NCBI RefSeq assembly: GCF_029962835.1
Contig: NC_080574.1
Span: 21,488,001 to 21,552,000, forward strand
Origin: Magnolia sinica
Taxonomy: Eukaryota > Streptophyta > Magnoliopsida > Magnoliales > Magnoliaceae
Reading direction: 5' to 3'
DNA length: 64,000 bases
Shown: one piece after another, positions 14,101 through 24,165 of the stretch
How the letters are laid out: each line of letters begins with the position of its first letter
Position numbering within the stretch: the first letter of the stretch is position 1
Program-made: the position numbers and the translations under genes
The notes under the pieces: model-generated
Told to the model about the DNA's origin: nothing
Database searches by the model: none
What the model saw: only the letters and a program-made list of their open reading frames with translations

Positions 14101-17100
14101 TTTGACCTTCTACACGTTTTCTAAAAAATAAATCTGGTCCTTGAAGGAGCACTATATGTCTTACATCAGATCTTTCCCTGTCATCAGTTTTGTATATTCC
14201 AAAGTTCCTGCTGAGCCTATTATCTGAAAGTAAACAAACCAAATCCCTAAATTACTCTGTCAAATTTTTTCCCTCTTATTGTGAGTTTCAGAATCTAAAG
14301 ACGGGGAGGATGATTGGTGGAGGGATTGAATCTAATGGACTCTACCATCTCAAAAGTGAAACGACTAAAGCTGGAGCTGCATTGCAAGCTAACATCTCTC
14401 CACACCAGTGGCATTCCAGGCTTGAGCACCCATCCATAGCTAATTTGAAGAGTCTCTCTCCACGCCAGTGGCATTCCAGGTTTGAGCACCCATCCTTAGC
14501 TAATTTGAAGAGTCTTGTCCCGTCTTTGTCCTATGTATCTAAGTTAGAATGTGAAGCTTGTAAGTTAAGCAAGCATCACGAAGTGTCTTTTCTTTCTCGT
14601 AAAGATAAAGTTAGTGATAAACCATTTTATTTAATACATTCAAATGTTTGGGGACCCGTTCATATTTTTAGTTTATTTGACTTTAAATATTTTGTCATTT
14701 TGTGGATGATTGCTCTAAAATAACATGGTTGTGTTTGATGAAAAATCATTCTGACGTGTTTATGTGTTTTAAAGAATTTCATGCTCAAATCCAAACTCAA
14801 TTTGATGCTAAAGTATGTGTTCTAAGATCAGATAATACCAAGGAGTACATATCAAATCTTTTTCACTCCTATCGTTATCTCATGGCGTCATTCATCAAAC
14901 ATTTTGTGCACACACACCGCAACAAAATGGAATTGTTGAGCGTAAAAACCGTCATTTGCTTGAAGTAGCTAGGCCGCTAGGGCATTATTATTAGACATGA
15001 AGCTTCCAAAGAGTTTTTGGGGTGATGCCATTTTAGCTGCATGTTATCTTATAAATCAGATGCCCTCGTCAATATTAGGAGGTTAAAATCCTTTGTCTGT
15101 CGTATATCCCCAGGGTCCTTCATTTTCTCTTCCTCTGAAAATCTTTGGATGCGTATGTTTTGTACATCAATTTGATCATGTTTTCGATAAGTTTGAACCC
15201 AAAGTTGTAAAGTGTGTATTTCTGTGATACTCAAATACTCAGCATGGCTACAAATGCTATAATCCTATCACCCGTAGACAATGTGTCCATGGATGTCACT
15301 TTTTTTATTATTTTATTTTAACTACTCCATATTTCTCAGATGATGGGAAAACATTGCAATATTCCAAAAACTCGACCACCCTTCCTGTATTGACGGACAC
15401 AAATTTACTTGGAAAGCAAGCCACAGAGTCACATCCAAATCCTCCACCATTGTAGGTCAACTCTAGACATTCCAAGAGAGGTACTGAAGCACCTAGTAGT
15501 GTGCTCTCCACTAGTTCTACCAATCTATTCGCCTAGTAACAGGCCTCCACCATACTTGTTGAATCAAGCTGATCAACCTATTGCTATTCAAAAGCGTTTA
15601 CATTCTATTTCCAATTTCATTTCCTTGAATGGTCTATCACCTTCATTTCGACAATTTTCTTTGTCATTGTCGTCTGTGTCTGTCCCTCGATCGTTTCAGA
15701 AGACTTTACGTTTTGATGGGTGGAAAAGAGCTATGGAAGAAGAAATGGTTGCGCTTCATCAAATTCAAGCTTGGACTTTGGCTAAGTTGCCTGCAAGAAA
15801 ATGTGCAGTGGGATGCAGATGGGTATATACCATGAAGTACAAGTTTGATGGCACCGTGGATCATTTAAAGGCCTGTTTGGTGGCGAAAGGATATACTCAA
15901 ACTTTTGGAGTTGACTACTCTAAAACCTTTTCTCTAGTGGCCAACCTTCATTCAATTCGTGTGGTGATCTCTATTGCTGCAAACTTGAATTGACCCCTAT
16001 ATCAACTGGATGTAAAAAATGTGTTTCTCCATGGTGATTTACTTAAAAAAGTGTACATGGAGCAACCGCCTGGCTTTGTTACTCAGGGGGAGTCTAATAA
16101 AGTTTGTTGGCTAAGAAAATCAATTTATGGGTTAAAGCATTCTCTATTTGTGTGGTTTGACAAATTTAATAAAGTGATAATGCAGTTTGAGATGAAACGC
16201 GGTCATGTTGATCACTCAGTCTTAGTTAGGTAGAGTGAGACAGGCACTCTGGTTCTTGTTGTTTATGTGGACGACATCATCATTACTGGAAATGATAATG
16301 ACGGCATATCTGAGTTTAAGAAGTTCTTGCAGCAACACTTCTGTACAAAGGATTTAGGCCATCTTTGATACTTTGTGGGTATTGAGGTAGCTCGATCAAA
16401 GTTGGGAATTAATTTGTTGCAAAGGTAGAAATGCAATTATCTTTCTCCTGGGGGCCGTCTCACTTTGATTAAAGCGGCGCTTTCAAACCTCCCCTTATAC
16501 TCCATGTCCCTATACAGATGTCCGGCAAAGATTTTAAATATTCTCGAGAAGCTCAGACAGGATTTCCTCTGGCATGGTAATGACAACAAAAAGAAGTTTC
16601 ATTTGGTTGCTTGGAAAGATGTCTGCAATCATTTTCAAGACGGGGGTGCGGGAATTAGAAATCTCAAAGACATGAATCATGCCCTCCTTGGCAAATGGTG
16701 GTGGAGACTTGGAGAAGAAGAAGGGACCCTATGGAACAGGTTCATCAAATGTAAATATGGGAAATTGGCTGAAGGCTGGTGGACAAAGGACGTGTCAAAT
16801 AGCAACGCTTCTACTGTTTGGAGAGGAATTATATCATGCCATACAGAGGTGCAGAGTCAATGCCGTTTCTCCATGGGGAAAGGGGATATAATTCGTTTTT
16901 GGGAGGATATTTGGGCGGGTTCCCAAGCGTTAAAGGAGGAATTTCCAGACATCTATAGGCTAGCCCCAAACCCGCTCCTCTCTGTAGCCGATTGCTATTC
17001 CTTCCAAGGAAATGATGTGGTCTGGACTCCTCCCTGCAGGAGAAATCTTTTCAACTAGGAAGTTGATTCCTATATAAACCTTCTTCAGCGGTTAAGGAAC

Positions 17101-20100
17101 TGCCATCCTAATCCGGATCAGCAAGACAAGCTCGTGTGGGCCCTTGACAGTAAAGGTCTGTTATCGGTTAAATCTCTGTACCGTTTTCTTCATAAGAAGA
17201 CAGATAACTCAGAGGAGGCGATTACTGCAAAGGTCTGGAAGTACAGTGTTCCTCCAAAGATCTCAGTCTTTGGGTGGCTGGTTGGTAAGAGAAAAGTGCT
17301 AACAATAGATAACCTGAGGAAAAGAGGAATGTTAATAGCGAATATCTGCATCTGTTGCCTATCAAACGAGGAAACGATGAACCACCTGTTTGTGCATTGT
17401 CCTTACTTCAGTACGGTCTGGTCGACCATCCTGTCCAATTTCAACATTTCCTGGTCTTTCCCTAAATCTACAAACAGCGTCCTTGCGGCATGGCACAGAG
17501 TCTCCCTGGGAAAGAATAGATCCGCGGCTTGGAGAACCACTCTTCTTGCTGTTTGGTGGGCTATTTGGGAAGAAAGAAATTGTCGTTGTTTTAGAGACGC
17601 GTCCCACTCGGTCGTCTATGTGATCAAGAATTCAGCATTTCCTTTCTGAGTGGGCTTGCTTTTCCCCAAACTTCAGCCACCCTTCTCTTCTTACCGGCAT
17701 TCATCTCAGCGCCACGTAGCTGCGTTTTTTTCTTTCCTCTGTTGTGGGGCTTTCCTCTGTTTGGGTTTTGTTTCTCTTTTTCCTGTTTCTGTTTTCTGTT
17801 TTCTTTTTTGTTTCTCTTTGTTGTTTTGGTAGTTCTCAGTTCGCTATCTCAGCGGTTTGTTTTCTTCCTTTCTTATTAATGATTTTTCGCTACCTTTCAA
17901 AAAAAATTTGTTGCAAAGGAAATATGTTATGAACTTATTAGAAGAGACAGGTTTACTGGGGGCTAAGCTAGTTACAACTCCCATGGAAGCAAACTCTAAG
18001 TTAAGTGCAGGTGAAAGAGACATGTTTGATGATCCAGGGAGATATCGCTAGTTAGTTGGTAAATTGATCTATTTAACTATTACACGACTAGATATTACTT
18101 ATCTAGTTAGTGTAATTAGTCAATTTATGCAAACCCCTCGTGTATCTCATATGGAAGTTGTGGTCCGCATACATAAATATTTAACGGGTGTCCTAGGCCA
18201 TGGAATTCTCTACAAGCGAAATGGACATCTTAGAGTGGAAGGATTCTCTAATGCAGACTGGGCTAGATCTCCTTCAGATGAGTGATCCACCACAGGTTAA
18301 TGTACTTTTGTAGGAGGTAATCTTTTTAACTGGAGAAGCAAGAAGCAACAAGTCACTGCCCATTCTAGTGCAAGAGTATAGAGCCATGGCCCATACCACA
18401 TGTGAACTTGTGTGGCTGAAGATGTTAATGTATGAGTTAGGTTTTGTGGTTGATAGTTGATGCTACCATGAATCTATATTGTGATAATTAAGCTCTGTCA
18501 CATATCGCCAATAATCCAGTTCATCATGAGAGGACCAAGCATATTGAAGTAGATTGCCATTTCATCATAAAGAAGGTTGCAAATAAGGAAATATCCACAC
18601 CGTTCATCAAATTTGAAGATCAAGTTGCTGACATGTTCATAAAAGCTTTAAGTCGAGCTCATCTAGACAGGTTTTTGGACAAGCTGGGCATTTATGATAT
18701 ATATGCTCCAACTTGAGGGAGAGTGTTAGAATGGTCACACGTGTGACGTGATCACACATGTGGACACATGTTACGTGTCCACACGTCTGACATGGTCACA
18801 CGTGTGGTCATCCTATTGGAGTTTAATCCTTATGCGTTTGGGTTGAGTGTACACAAGTCTTTAGTAGTGTGTTTCTTTATGTTTCTTTCTATAAGGGTAT
18901 TCTTGTAATTTCAACTTTTAAGTGAAAGCTCTAGTAATAAAACAAAAGAGGGTGGGCATGTGGAGCTTCTTATGCTCTCCACTCTCTCTTCTCCTTCTTC
19001 CATTCTTTCTTTCTTCTAGATCAACAACAGGGTAAATAGACAATCCACCTGATTATTGGGCTAGGACATCCATAAAGTGGTTCCTTTCTAATAGATGGAT
19101 TGGTTCTTGGACCGATCATTCCATGCCAGCAATCGTATGGCATGTTGATAAGCTTTATTGCACATGGATGTGACCTTCGCAAAGCTCTACTAATTATACT
19201 CGAATTACATTGACATGTCAGACTCTAGTCATTATTTCCAGCTTAGTGTACACCATACAAGATATATGAAAAATAGAGAAATAAAAACCTTCTGTAATCA
19301 GGAATCCCAGCCTCCGTGCTTATCCCCGCTCCAGTCAAAACCATGAGCTGACGACTGCAAACATAATCAGTAGGGAATAACTAATCAGTATTTGCCACCT
19401 CAAAAAACAGTAAGGATGCAAGATACCTTTAGCTGCTATCATCTTCCCCATTGTCATTCAGTGAAAAGCTTTATGCTACTTGTAATCATATGGAACTATG
19501 GAACAGGATCATAGGGAGTTATTTGAAAGCGGACCTATGATCAATAAATTGATGCAGAAGGTCAACATCTTTGCTACTGGGTGGATCTGAGTGAGGCACT
19601 ATCTTCTTGTCCCTCAAGAAGTCCAAAGAAGCTTTATCTTGCTGTTTCAATGGTATCTCCAGATTAGAGTGTTCGCATGCTGTCCGCACATGCCTCACTG
19701 AGCACTGAAGAGAAAGGACTTTTGTTGATTGGTTGTTAAATAGACCATGCTTCATCCCCAACCAAGCAGGAGCCTTGTGAAGATAATTCCCTGATGAATT
19801 AACAAATCTACAACGATGAGCCGCTGATATTGGAATATAAATAATGTTAAAAGTAAAGGAGATAAAATTATGCACAAATTATTCCATGCAGAGAATTACA
19901 AGTAAAACATAGTAAGCAGACTTGCCTTTGGCTACAGTACCAAGCACTCTGTTGCCACTTCGGAGAAGCTGCATGTTTGAACAAGCACGGTCTGTTAGTA
20001 GTGATGAGAAGCCATCATTAGAGACAGCTAACTCGTGGCACCAAAATTGTCACCATTACATGTCAGATAATACATAAATTTTCTGAGAATCAGACAACCT

Positions 20101-22265
20101 TTACAAATCTAGTATATTTTTGCATCACAATGTAGGAAATAAGGAAACATCCCCAACATGATTCTAAATATTGTCTGCTATGACTCAGATTCACCTATAG
20201 TTGCACAAAGTGCAAGCAAACCAACAACGGCTTCAGTTGCGGGAGTATGGAAGCGTTTATTTCAAAATGCTAGCAAGTATAAACAGCTATGAAGCAGGAG
20301 CACATCTGAAGTGCAACTCGAAGTGGGGACTACACCTAGTTAGAAGGATCATGCAACTAAGGCTCATATTGGCTCCAGTCAGAGATCGGGATGAGTCACC
20401 AGACCAAAGGGGGGTCATGTGACAGAATTAGACAGGGTGGGTCATCCTGGTTTCCGTCTACAGCCGAGTTGCACTCTGGAACTGCTATTTAAAATCAAGA
20501 TCACCAATGCATACTATCTTAGAATATACCTTCTTTTTTTTCTTCTTTTTTTCTTCTTTTTTTGTGAAAAGTTGGCATAAAATAGTTTTATCTCCATCTG
20601 TAAAGAGTGTGAAGCGTGAGCCACGAGCCATGAACTCCTCACCATATGTGGTTTCCATCGATTGAACTTGCACAATAGAATTATTCTTTGCATTCTCCTG
20701 TTTATACAAAGATTTAAGCTGCTTGTAAATGCAGTTTTGGACTACAGCTTCCCTCAGCAACTTATCCAAAATTTGGCATGGTACCACAGATCATGTTCGA
20801 ATTTCAAAAGATGTATGCAGGTACTCGTGCTAGAGAGCTTTTATCTGCCGGAAGCATACTATTCATTTAACAACCACAAGCAGTTACTAGTTAGAAGCGG
20901 TATCAATTAGTCCGTATTAATGCATTCATAACTCAACTACACCTATTGCATGCTGCTGTAAGCTTGAAAGGAATGTCTTATATCTTCAGTCACAGCTTGT
21001 CGTTATGAACCAATTTCCATCCATATCCATTTTAGAAATATTATATAGAACTTCAACTCCATATACAGAATCTGCTTTGAGTCTCAAGAGCCTATATTAA
21101 TCAGTTTTTCAGGGCAAAGTTAATGTTTTGGATTTGAATTGGATTCATGAGGCAGCTTATGTAGAAGACACTTGGAAGATCAATGCATCCCAGACCCAAT
21201 AGTCGATTTTCTTAAAAGGGGGATGGTACAACTCATCATCATGTAAAATGGCATTAATAAAGCTTCATCAACCTCAAGTGCCTGGTTTCATTTGGTGGTA
21301 ATGTTGGAATTTCATGCCGCGGTGGTCCCATCTTCCCACTTCATAGGAAATCTGTCGATGGAGCTCATGGCAAGCAATACTAGGAAGGAGCAAAGTGAGG
21401 TAATCCGAATTGGATTGGGTGTTTTTGGGTGCCATTGATAATAAGGTTTTAACGGCTTTTTCTCCTGACAGGACTGTTAGCAACTGTCAGAATCATACCA
21501 TGGCTGGATTTAAACTTACGATTGGACCCACTCAGGTGTGCAATAGGCCTGAAATTTCATCCAAGTGGGTTTCCCATGATGTCGAGTTTGATAAACGGTT
21601 TAAATTTTCCGACACACAGAACATACAGACATTTGTGCGAGAAAGTCAATCCCCACCTCATTAAACTCATTTTTCGAAAAACAGGGCAACAGCAACTTCC
21701 CGACAATTGCCAGTCTGAATATTTCATAAGAAATTTAAAATGGGTGGCATTCAAACAGACCCTTTGCATTCATTCAGCGGTGATTTGGGTGTCACCGATG
21801 TGCACGCGGTCCGCACCTAGGGTTTTGGCACCCAAATTGGGTCGGATCCATGTTTATCTCTAGCAGCTCCATGAGAGGAGACAAGTAAAAAAACAAACGC
21901 ATATTATAGGTGCGTTTGGTTGAGCCAAATATCATGATATTTCATGATTAGTCAGTCTAAATTGTTGCGACACCTCATGATATTTCATGAAATTTGGCTA
22001 ACCAAACATACCCTACAATTAAAATCACCTCTTTTATTACATTCAATTGATGTAACTAGCTCCTTGTAAGCTGCTTGTAATTTAATCTGCTGAGTAGAAA
22101 CCTAAGAATCCTAGCTTGTCTTTCTGTTAGTATGAATTATCAATTTCCAAGAAATCAGTTTCCATGTGAAAATCTCAACCAATAAAGAAGCAGATGCAAC
22201 ATATAAAAGGAGAGCTAACTTACGTTTGTGAGGAAAGGGTGGGTAGACAAAGATATCACCATCAT
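2907..22265 (-). CDS. SRT2: NAD-dependent protein deacetylase/deacylase SRT2 (class II sirtuin)
   Basis: Plant ortholog of human SIRT4-type sirtuins; removes acyl groups from lysine using NAD+, and in Arabidopsis SRT2 acts mainly in mitochondria. Eleven exons, 5' to 3': 22224-22265, 19926-19968, 19535-19823, 19289-19354, 10877-10922, 7490-7650, 7268-7397, 5605-5769, 4258-4385, 3058-3157, 2907-2963. Joined, they give 1227 bp and 408 aa without a break. NAD-binding [14 protein letters not shown] starts at residue 133, TQNVD at 211, catalytic His is 229 in ELHG, and zinc cysteines are C237xxC240 and C304xxC307; GDNIP and GSSLMT are present. The C-terminus ends AIPATVQ. The start is the first of two ATGs at 22265, because the TACTAAC branch-like site and CAG at 19969-19971 define exon 2 and keep frame; a downstream ATG at 19974 would be intronic under this model. 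Intron 2 is GC-AG. Intron 4 (8366 bp) carries nested transposons. Exon 5 is only 46 bp. Confidence 0.95.
3252..3496. repeat. Imperfect tandem duplication in SRT2 intron 9
   Basis: About 110 bp at 3252-3360 is repeated at 3384-3496, about 142 bp further on. Both copies contain AGGTTTTGACCC, GAAAGCTTTAA and GCATTGATTTGAAACCAAAT. A GGGA-rich linker separates them. Confidence 0.75.
3522..3563. repeat. (AT)n microsatellite
   Basis: Twenty-one uninterrupted AT units in SRT2 intron 9. The short frames over it on both strands (IYIYIY) are artefacts. Confidence 0.95.
6009..6414. repeat. Minisatellite, about 4.5 units of 80-99 bp
   Basis: Units begin near 6009, 6089, 6176, 6275 and 6369. Each starts with CTCCAACTTGAGGGAGAGTG or a variant, continues GTGAGGTCGTAGAAGTTGCA, then has a CACA/GCGC-rich stretch. 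The opening matches the polypurine-tract/LTR boundary of copia elements: the element at 14170-19029 has CTTGAGGGAGAGTGTTAGAA at its own boundary (18712-18731). A 132-aa minus-strand frame over this stretch is produced by the repeat and is not a gene. It sits in SRT2 intron 7 beside a copia fragment. Confidence 0.85.
6450..6825 (+). mobile_element. Ty1/copia fragment (end of integrase region), broken
   Basis: Translated pieces match the region just after the copia integrase core: [20 protein letters not shown], then the [20 protein letters not shown] segment. It is a short fossil fragment without LTRs, in SRT2 intron 7, directly after the minisatellite. It joins an L1 fragment on its right. 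Confidence 0.75.
6826..6960 (+). mobile_element. L1-type LINE fragment (zf-RVT region)
   Basis: The stretch encodes [20 protein letters not shown] and HCPFA, the CxxC...H...C zinc-binding segment near the C-terminus of plant L1 ORF2. It is a short piece that runs into a GA-rich tract near 6980. It abuts the copia fragment, so one element probably landed in the other. Confidence 0.7.
7822..7868. repeat. (AC)n followed by (GA)n microsatellite
   Basis: A compound repeat: AC units at about 7822-7837, then GA units at about 7840-7868, in SRT2 intron 5. Confidence 0.9.
8082..8133. repeat. (AG)n microsatellite
   Basis: About 26 uninterrupted AG units in SRT2 intron 5. Confidence 0.95.
8160..10250 (+). 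mobile_element. Remnants of a copia-like LTR element with nested insertions, broken
   Basis: Related LTR-like segments recur at about 8160-8525, 9420-9640 and 10035-10200. Each has a stretch around TTCTTACAT..TTTGTAAT..CATATC.AAG.GAGGT. Two copies are followed by text reading like a copia RNase H tail (AAGATCA then CCAACA and GTTCACC). A TATA-like GTATATAAGG lies at about 8238. A foreign segment of about 900 bp (8525-9420), with its own minus-strand LTR look, interrupts one copy, and an L1 end lies at 9660-10020. The element is a heavily broken fossil. Boundaries are approximate. Confidence 0.45.
9660..10020 (-). mobile_element. L1-type LINE 3' end fragment
   Basis: Read on the minus strand, 10004-9774 encodes [20 protein letters not shown], matching the WxxWKERNxRxFE segment near the end of plant L1 ORF2. 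The T-rich stretch at about 9660-9680 on the plus strand would be the poly(A) tail. Truncated at its 5' side and inserted among the LTR remnants of SRT2 intron 5. Confidence 0.75.
11093..11658. mobile_element. Mutator-type MITE (566 bp) with 9-bp target duplication
   Basis: The ends GGGATTTTTT and AAAAAATCCC are inverted. The similarity continues inward for about 60 bp, with TTTACCAAAT.ATGCCT mirrored near the right end. The flanks 11084-11092 and 11659-11667 are both AAATAAATA, a perfect 9-bp duplication typical of Mutator-like elements. No coding capacity, so it is non-autonomous. Confidence 0.85.
11653..12103. repeat. Tandem duplication, period 221 bp
   Basis: The segment beginning AATCCCAAATAAATAAATAA at 11653 recurs at 11874. 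The two copies, each about 221-230 bp, stay close, sharing for example CAATGCTTAGAGTGACAGTT. The first copy begins inside the right end of the MITE, so the duplication followed the MITE insertion. Confidence 0.9.
12176..12348. repeat. Foldback MITE, about 170 bp
   Basis: Long inverted arms: ATGCCTGAAAATGGGTTCAT and CTCATTTTAGTTAAT on the left mirror ATTAACTAAAATGAG and ATTCATTTTCAGGCAT on the right. The left outer sequence GGCTGTTTGGTAG resembles common hAT/Tourist ends. Target duplication is unclear. Confidence 0.75.
12907..13494 (+). mobile_element. Solo LTR, copia-like (588 bp), fossil
   Basis: It starts TGTTGAAATCGG and ends GTGCCCAACA (TG...CA form). The same 5-bp duplication, CATAA, lies on both sides (12902-12906 and 13495-13499). 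No internal region remains, as expected after recombination between two LTRs. The 3' part (TTTTTCCACATAAATCGTTG and TGTGCCTGTTTGATTCACGT) is typical of plant copia LTRs. The 5' half is full of TCGAT/ATCGA words. The element has lost all coding sequence. Confidence 0.88.
16426..17904 (+). mobile_element. L1-type LINE, 5'-truncated, with 15-bp target duplication
   Basis: Direct copies of AATTTGTTGCAAAGG at 16411-16425 and 17905-17919 bracket the insertion; the copia RNase H region resumes after it. The LINE codes for the C-terminal third of ORF2: [20 protein letters not shown] (the post-RT region), [20 protein letters not shown], then the zf-RVT zinc segment [16 protein letters not shown] and [17 protein letters not shown]. 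One in-frame stop lies at about 17056. A 3' UTR and a very short A tail follow. The 5' end is truncated, the usual outcome of L1 insertion. Confidence 0.93.
18724..19029 (+). repeat. 3' LTR of the copia element
   Basis: It begins TGTTAGAATGG directly after the polypurine tract and ends TCAACAACA (306 bp). Near its start it has several copies of the palindromic word TCACACGTGTG. It contains a poly(A)-type AATAAAA and a CT-rich end. No matching 5' LTR is present left of 14170. Confidence 0.8.
21907..22014. mobile_element. Small foldback MITE, about 108 bp
   Basis: The arms GTGCGTTTGGTTGAGCCAAA and TATCATGATATTTCATGA are mirrored by TCATGATATTTCATGAAATT and TTGGCTAACCAAACATACC. This gives an almost complete hairpin in SRT2 intron 1. 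GTTTGGTT ends are common in hAT and Tourist MITEs; the target duplication is not certain. Confidence 0.75.
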
Positions 22266-22480
22266 AGCCGTTGGTTGGGGCAGGCAAGCTATGATTGGCA
22301 GCTGCAACACGCCCAGGGAGAGAAAGATCGGCAACTCCGATCTCTTCGTGATTTTCGAAATGTCTGGATAATTAAATACAACATCTCCCTCTTTCTCTCT
22401 CTCTCTCTCTCTCCCGTTTGTTTCCCTGATGACGACCGGCCGTCGTTTGCCCACGTCGAGCAAATGAAGTGATATTTGAT
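22266..22480 (-). promoter_or_regulatory. Likely SRT2 5' UTR with GA tract
   Basis: Just upstream of the chosen SRT2 ATG (22265) the minus strand stays open for a long way, but it runs through a GA microsatellite (about 22384-22413) that would encode ERERERE. This fits a 5' leader better than coding sequence. The first donor, AAC|GTAAGT at 22223, is strong. Transcription start not determined. Confidence 0.45.
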
Positions 22481-24165
22481 TTGATTTGGGGCACTTTGCA
22501 CGGTACACACGCTGTTCAAATTCTGGTAACTGGGACAGTTGGTTTGCTACTCTGGACTGTTGGTCAGATGTTCCCCAATTTTGATGGACTAGACATAAAA
22601 AATTTATAGTTGATAAAATACGATTGGCCTTTTCATTACTGGAGAACAAATAGACGTCTGAGAAGAGAAGTAAAAGGTTGTGATATTTATCAGATGGATC
22701 ATTTTGTAGATTTCGGGGTGGGGAGAGTACACGTCCGGATTTAGGAGACTGGTTGTCTTGATTGCTGAAAATCGACCACACTTGTCAGAATTGAAATCAT
22801 GTGCATACGGTGGTAAATGAGACCAAGTTCGATAATTCATATACGGAGAATATGCGATGGGGAAGCTCCAGCGAGTTGAGTGGCATGGGGAGGGACACGC
22901 CACATGCGTGCCGAATGGCATACGTCTGGGAGATGAGGGAAATTCACTTGGTGGGGCTTACTTCAACATATATCGTAGTCGGTTTCTTACTCATGTCTCA
23001 GTTATATTCACAAGACTTTCAAGTTCGAGCATCCATTGTGGTGAGAACTGAGAACCTACTGTGTGGTGAGTGCATAGGTGTGTAGACTGCGAGTGCGCGT
23101 AAAAAATAAAAAGAATAAGAACAAAACACACCCTAGTCAGGTAGCCTGCCAATCACATGAGCCACAGGTGCAAGTCAGTCAGATGGGTTGCGCCGGGCAG
23201 ACTTTGGCCTCGAACGTTCACCTTGGCCCACCAAATAAACGGCTCAGATCTCATACACGTGCTACTCTGGTACTTGTGCATCCAGTGGCATATGTGCCAT
23301 TAGCAGAGCTATTGATTTGTAACTGAGATTCCCGATACTCGTTCTTTGGTATAATGGCCTATAAGCTTGGCTCTTAGCAGTAAATTTTCAAGAGTAAATA
23401 TGCATATTTTGCGTGTGTAAAGATGTCTTTTTAATTATGATTTCTAATCTCCACTGAAGCCTTAAAAACTTTAAAAAATAGTAATTGTAAAGTGTTTAGC
23501 ACGTAAAAAAAGGGTATCCACATCACATAAAACTTTGAACTTAAATTCTACCAAAATTTTTAAATCATGTAAAAAAAAAATTATTATTTTTTTAAAGACC
23601 TAAGAAAGTATTAACACATGGACATGATGGACGGATTGGATGTCTTGAACCCGTCATAGTAAGCTCCACACATAATGTAGAAAGTTTTTAATTGTGAGCA
23701 TCACATCTCAACTATTCCATGTTGTGTGGCTCACCTGATAAACCAATTGGCCCAGTTGGATTAGATGTACCATCACACAACTAACCTCATAAATAGTGCA
23801 TGTGTATCAACCCTTGTATTCTATTACGTCTGATATCTTTGTATGCTTCGCGCACGTGTCTTGGGCACAAAATCTTAACAGTATATATGTTATGCGGGGT
23901 TTGTGCCGGTTGGATTATATACATGATTTGACATAAATGCCTTCGAAACCTTAAATGAGCTGGGCTGGGCCGGGCCAGGTTTGTGCCGGCTGACTGGCTC
24001 TTAGACAGACCCCGGCCACCTTGAGTTAATAAACGGCCTTAAATTTTAGTTGCGAGTCAGCCCTCGGGCCTAGTATTTCAACATAAACCCACACAAGATG
24101 GGCCAAGCCAGACAGGCTAGCCTGGCCCATTGACAGCCCCATGCCAATGAACAATCACCAACTTT
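22414..24165. other. Spacer between SRT2 5' side and the permease 3' side
   Basis: No gene recognised. It should contain the SRT2 promoter (minus strand, upstream of about 22480). Around 23940-24140 GGGCCGGGC and GGCCCATTGACAGCCCC strings look like the worn ends of hAT-type MITEs. The remainder is unremarkable. Confidence 0.6.

Larger units (their letters stand above)
14170..19029 (+). mobile_element. Ty1/copia retrotransposon, 5'-truncated and broken, with an L1 inside
   Basis: A fossil. In order it shows the GAG-pre-integrase region (about 14190-14600, part of it duplicated), integrase core (about 14600-15000), reverse transcriptase (about 15700-16410, including the YVDD box near 16264-16275), RNase H (about 17930-18660) and a 3' LTR (18724-19029), preceded by the polypurine tract TTGAGGGAGAG. 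The gag region and the 5' LTR are missing. It carries more than ten disruptions and cannot be active. It is inserted in a MITE in SRT2 intron 4, on the strand opposite to the gene, and is itself interrupted by an L1 at 16426-17904. Age is hard to judge without the second LTR; the decay suggests it is old. Confidence 0.92.
14001..19187. mobile_element. Mutator-type MITE split by a retrotransposon
   Basis: The left half (14001 to about 14125) and right half (about 19036-19187) together match the intact 371-bp element at 36963-37333. The ends GAGCTTTGC and GCAAAGCTC are inverted. The flanks TACTAAGTA (13992-14000) and TACTAATTA (19188-19196) are a 9-bp duplication with one difference. Everything between is the copia element. 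Confidence 0.8.
10923..19288 (-). other. SRT2 intron 4, expanded by nested transposons
   Basis: This 8366-bp intron joins the exon ending in DYR to the 46-bp exon [16 protein letters not shown]. From low to high coordinate it holds a Mutator-type MITE (11093-11658), a 221-bp tandem duplication (11653-12103), a foldback element (12176-12348), a solo LTR (12907-13494) and the MITE/copia/L1 nest (14001-19187). The stretch 13500-13990 shows nothing recognisable. The 5' splice site is AG|GTTTTT and the 3' site is GGCAG. Confidence 0.9.

Noticed and set aside
14190-14723. 177-aa open frame as a host gene
   Set aside because: It is part of the broken copia element (GAG-pre-integrase and integrase region), not a host gene.
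16465-17649. Long open stretch as an independent host gene
   Set aside because: It is the C-terminal part of an L1 ORF2, bracketed by a 15-bp target duplication.
22215-22781. 188-aa minus-strand open frame
   Set aside because: Only its last 14 codons (from the MM at 22265) continue into SRT2 in frame. The upstream part includes a GA repeat coding ERERERE and looks like 5' UTR that happens to be open.
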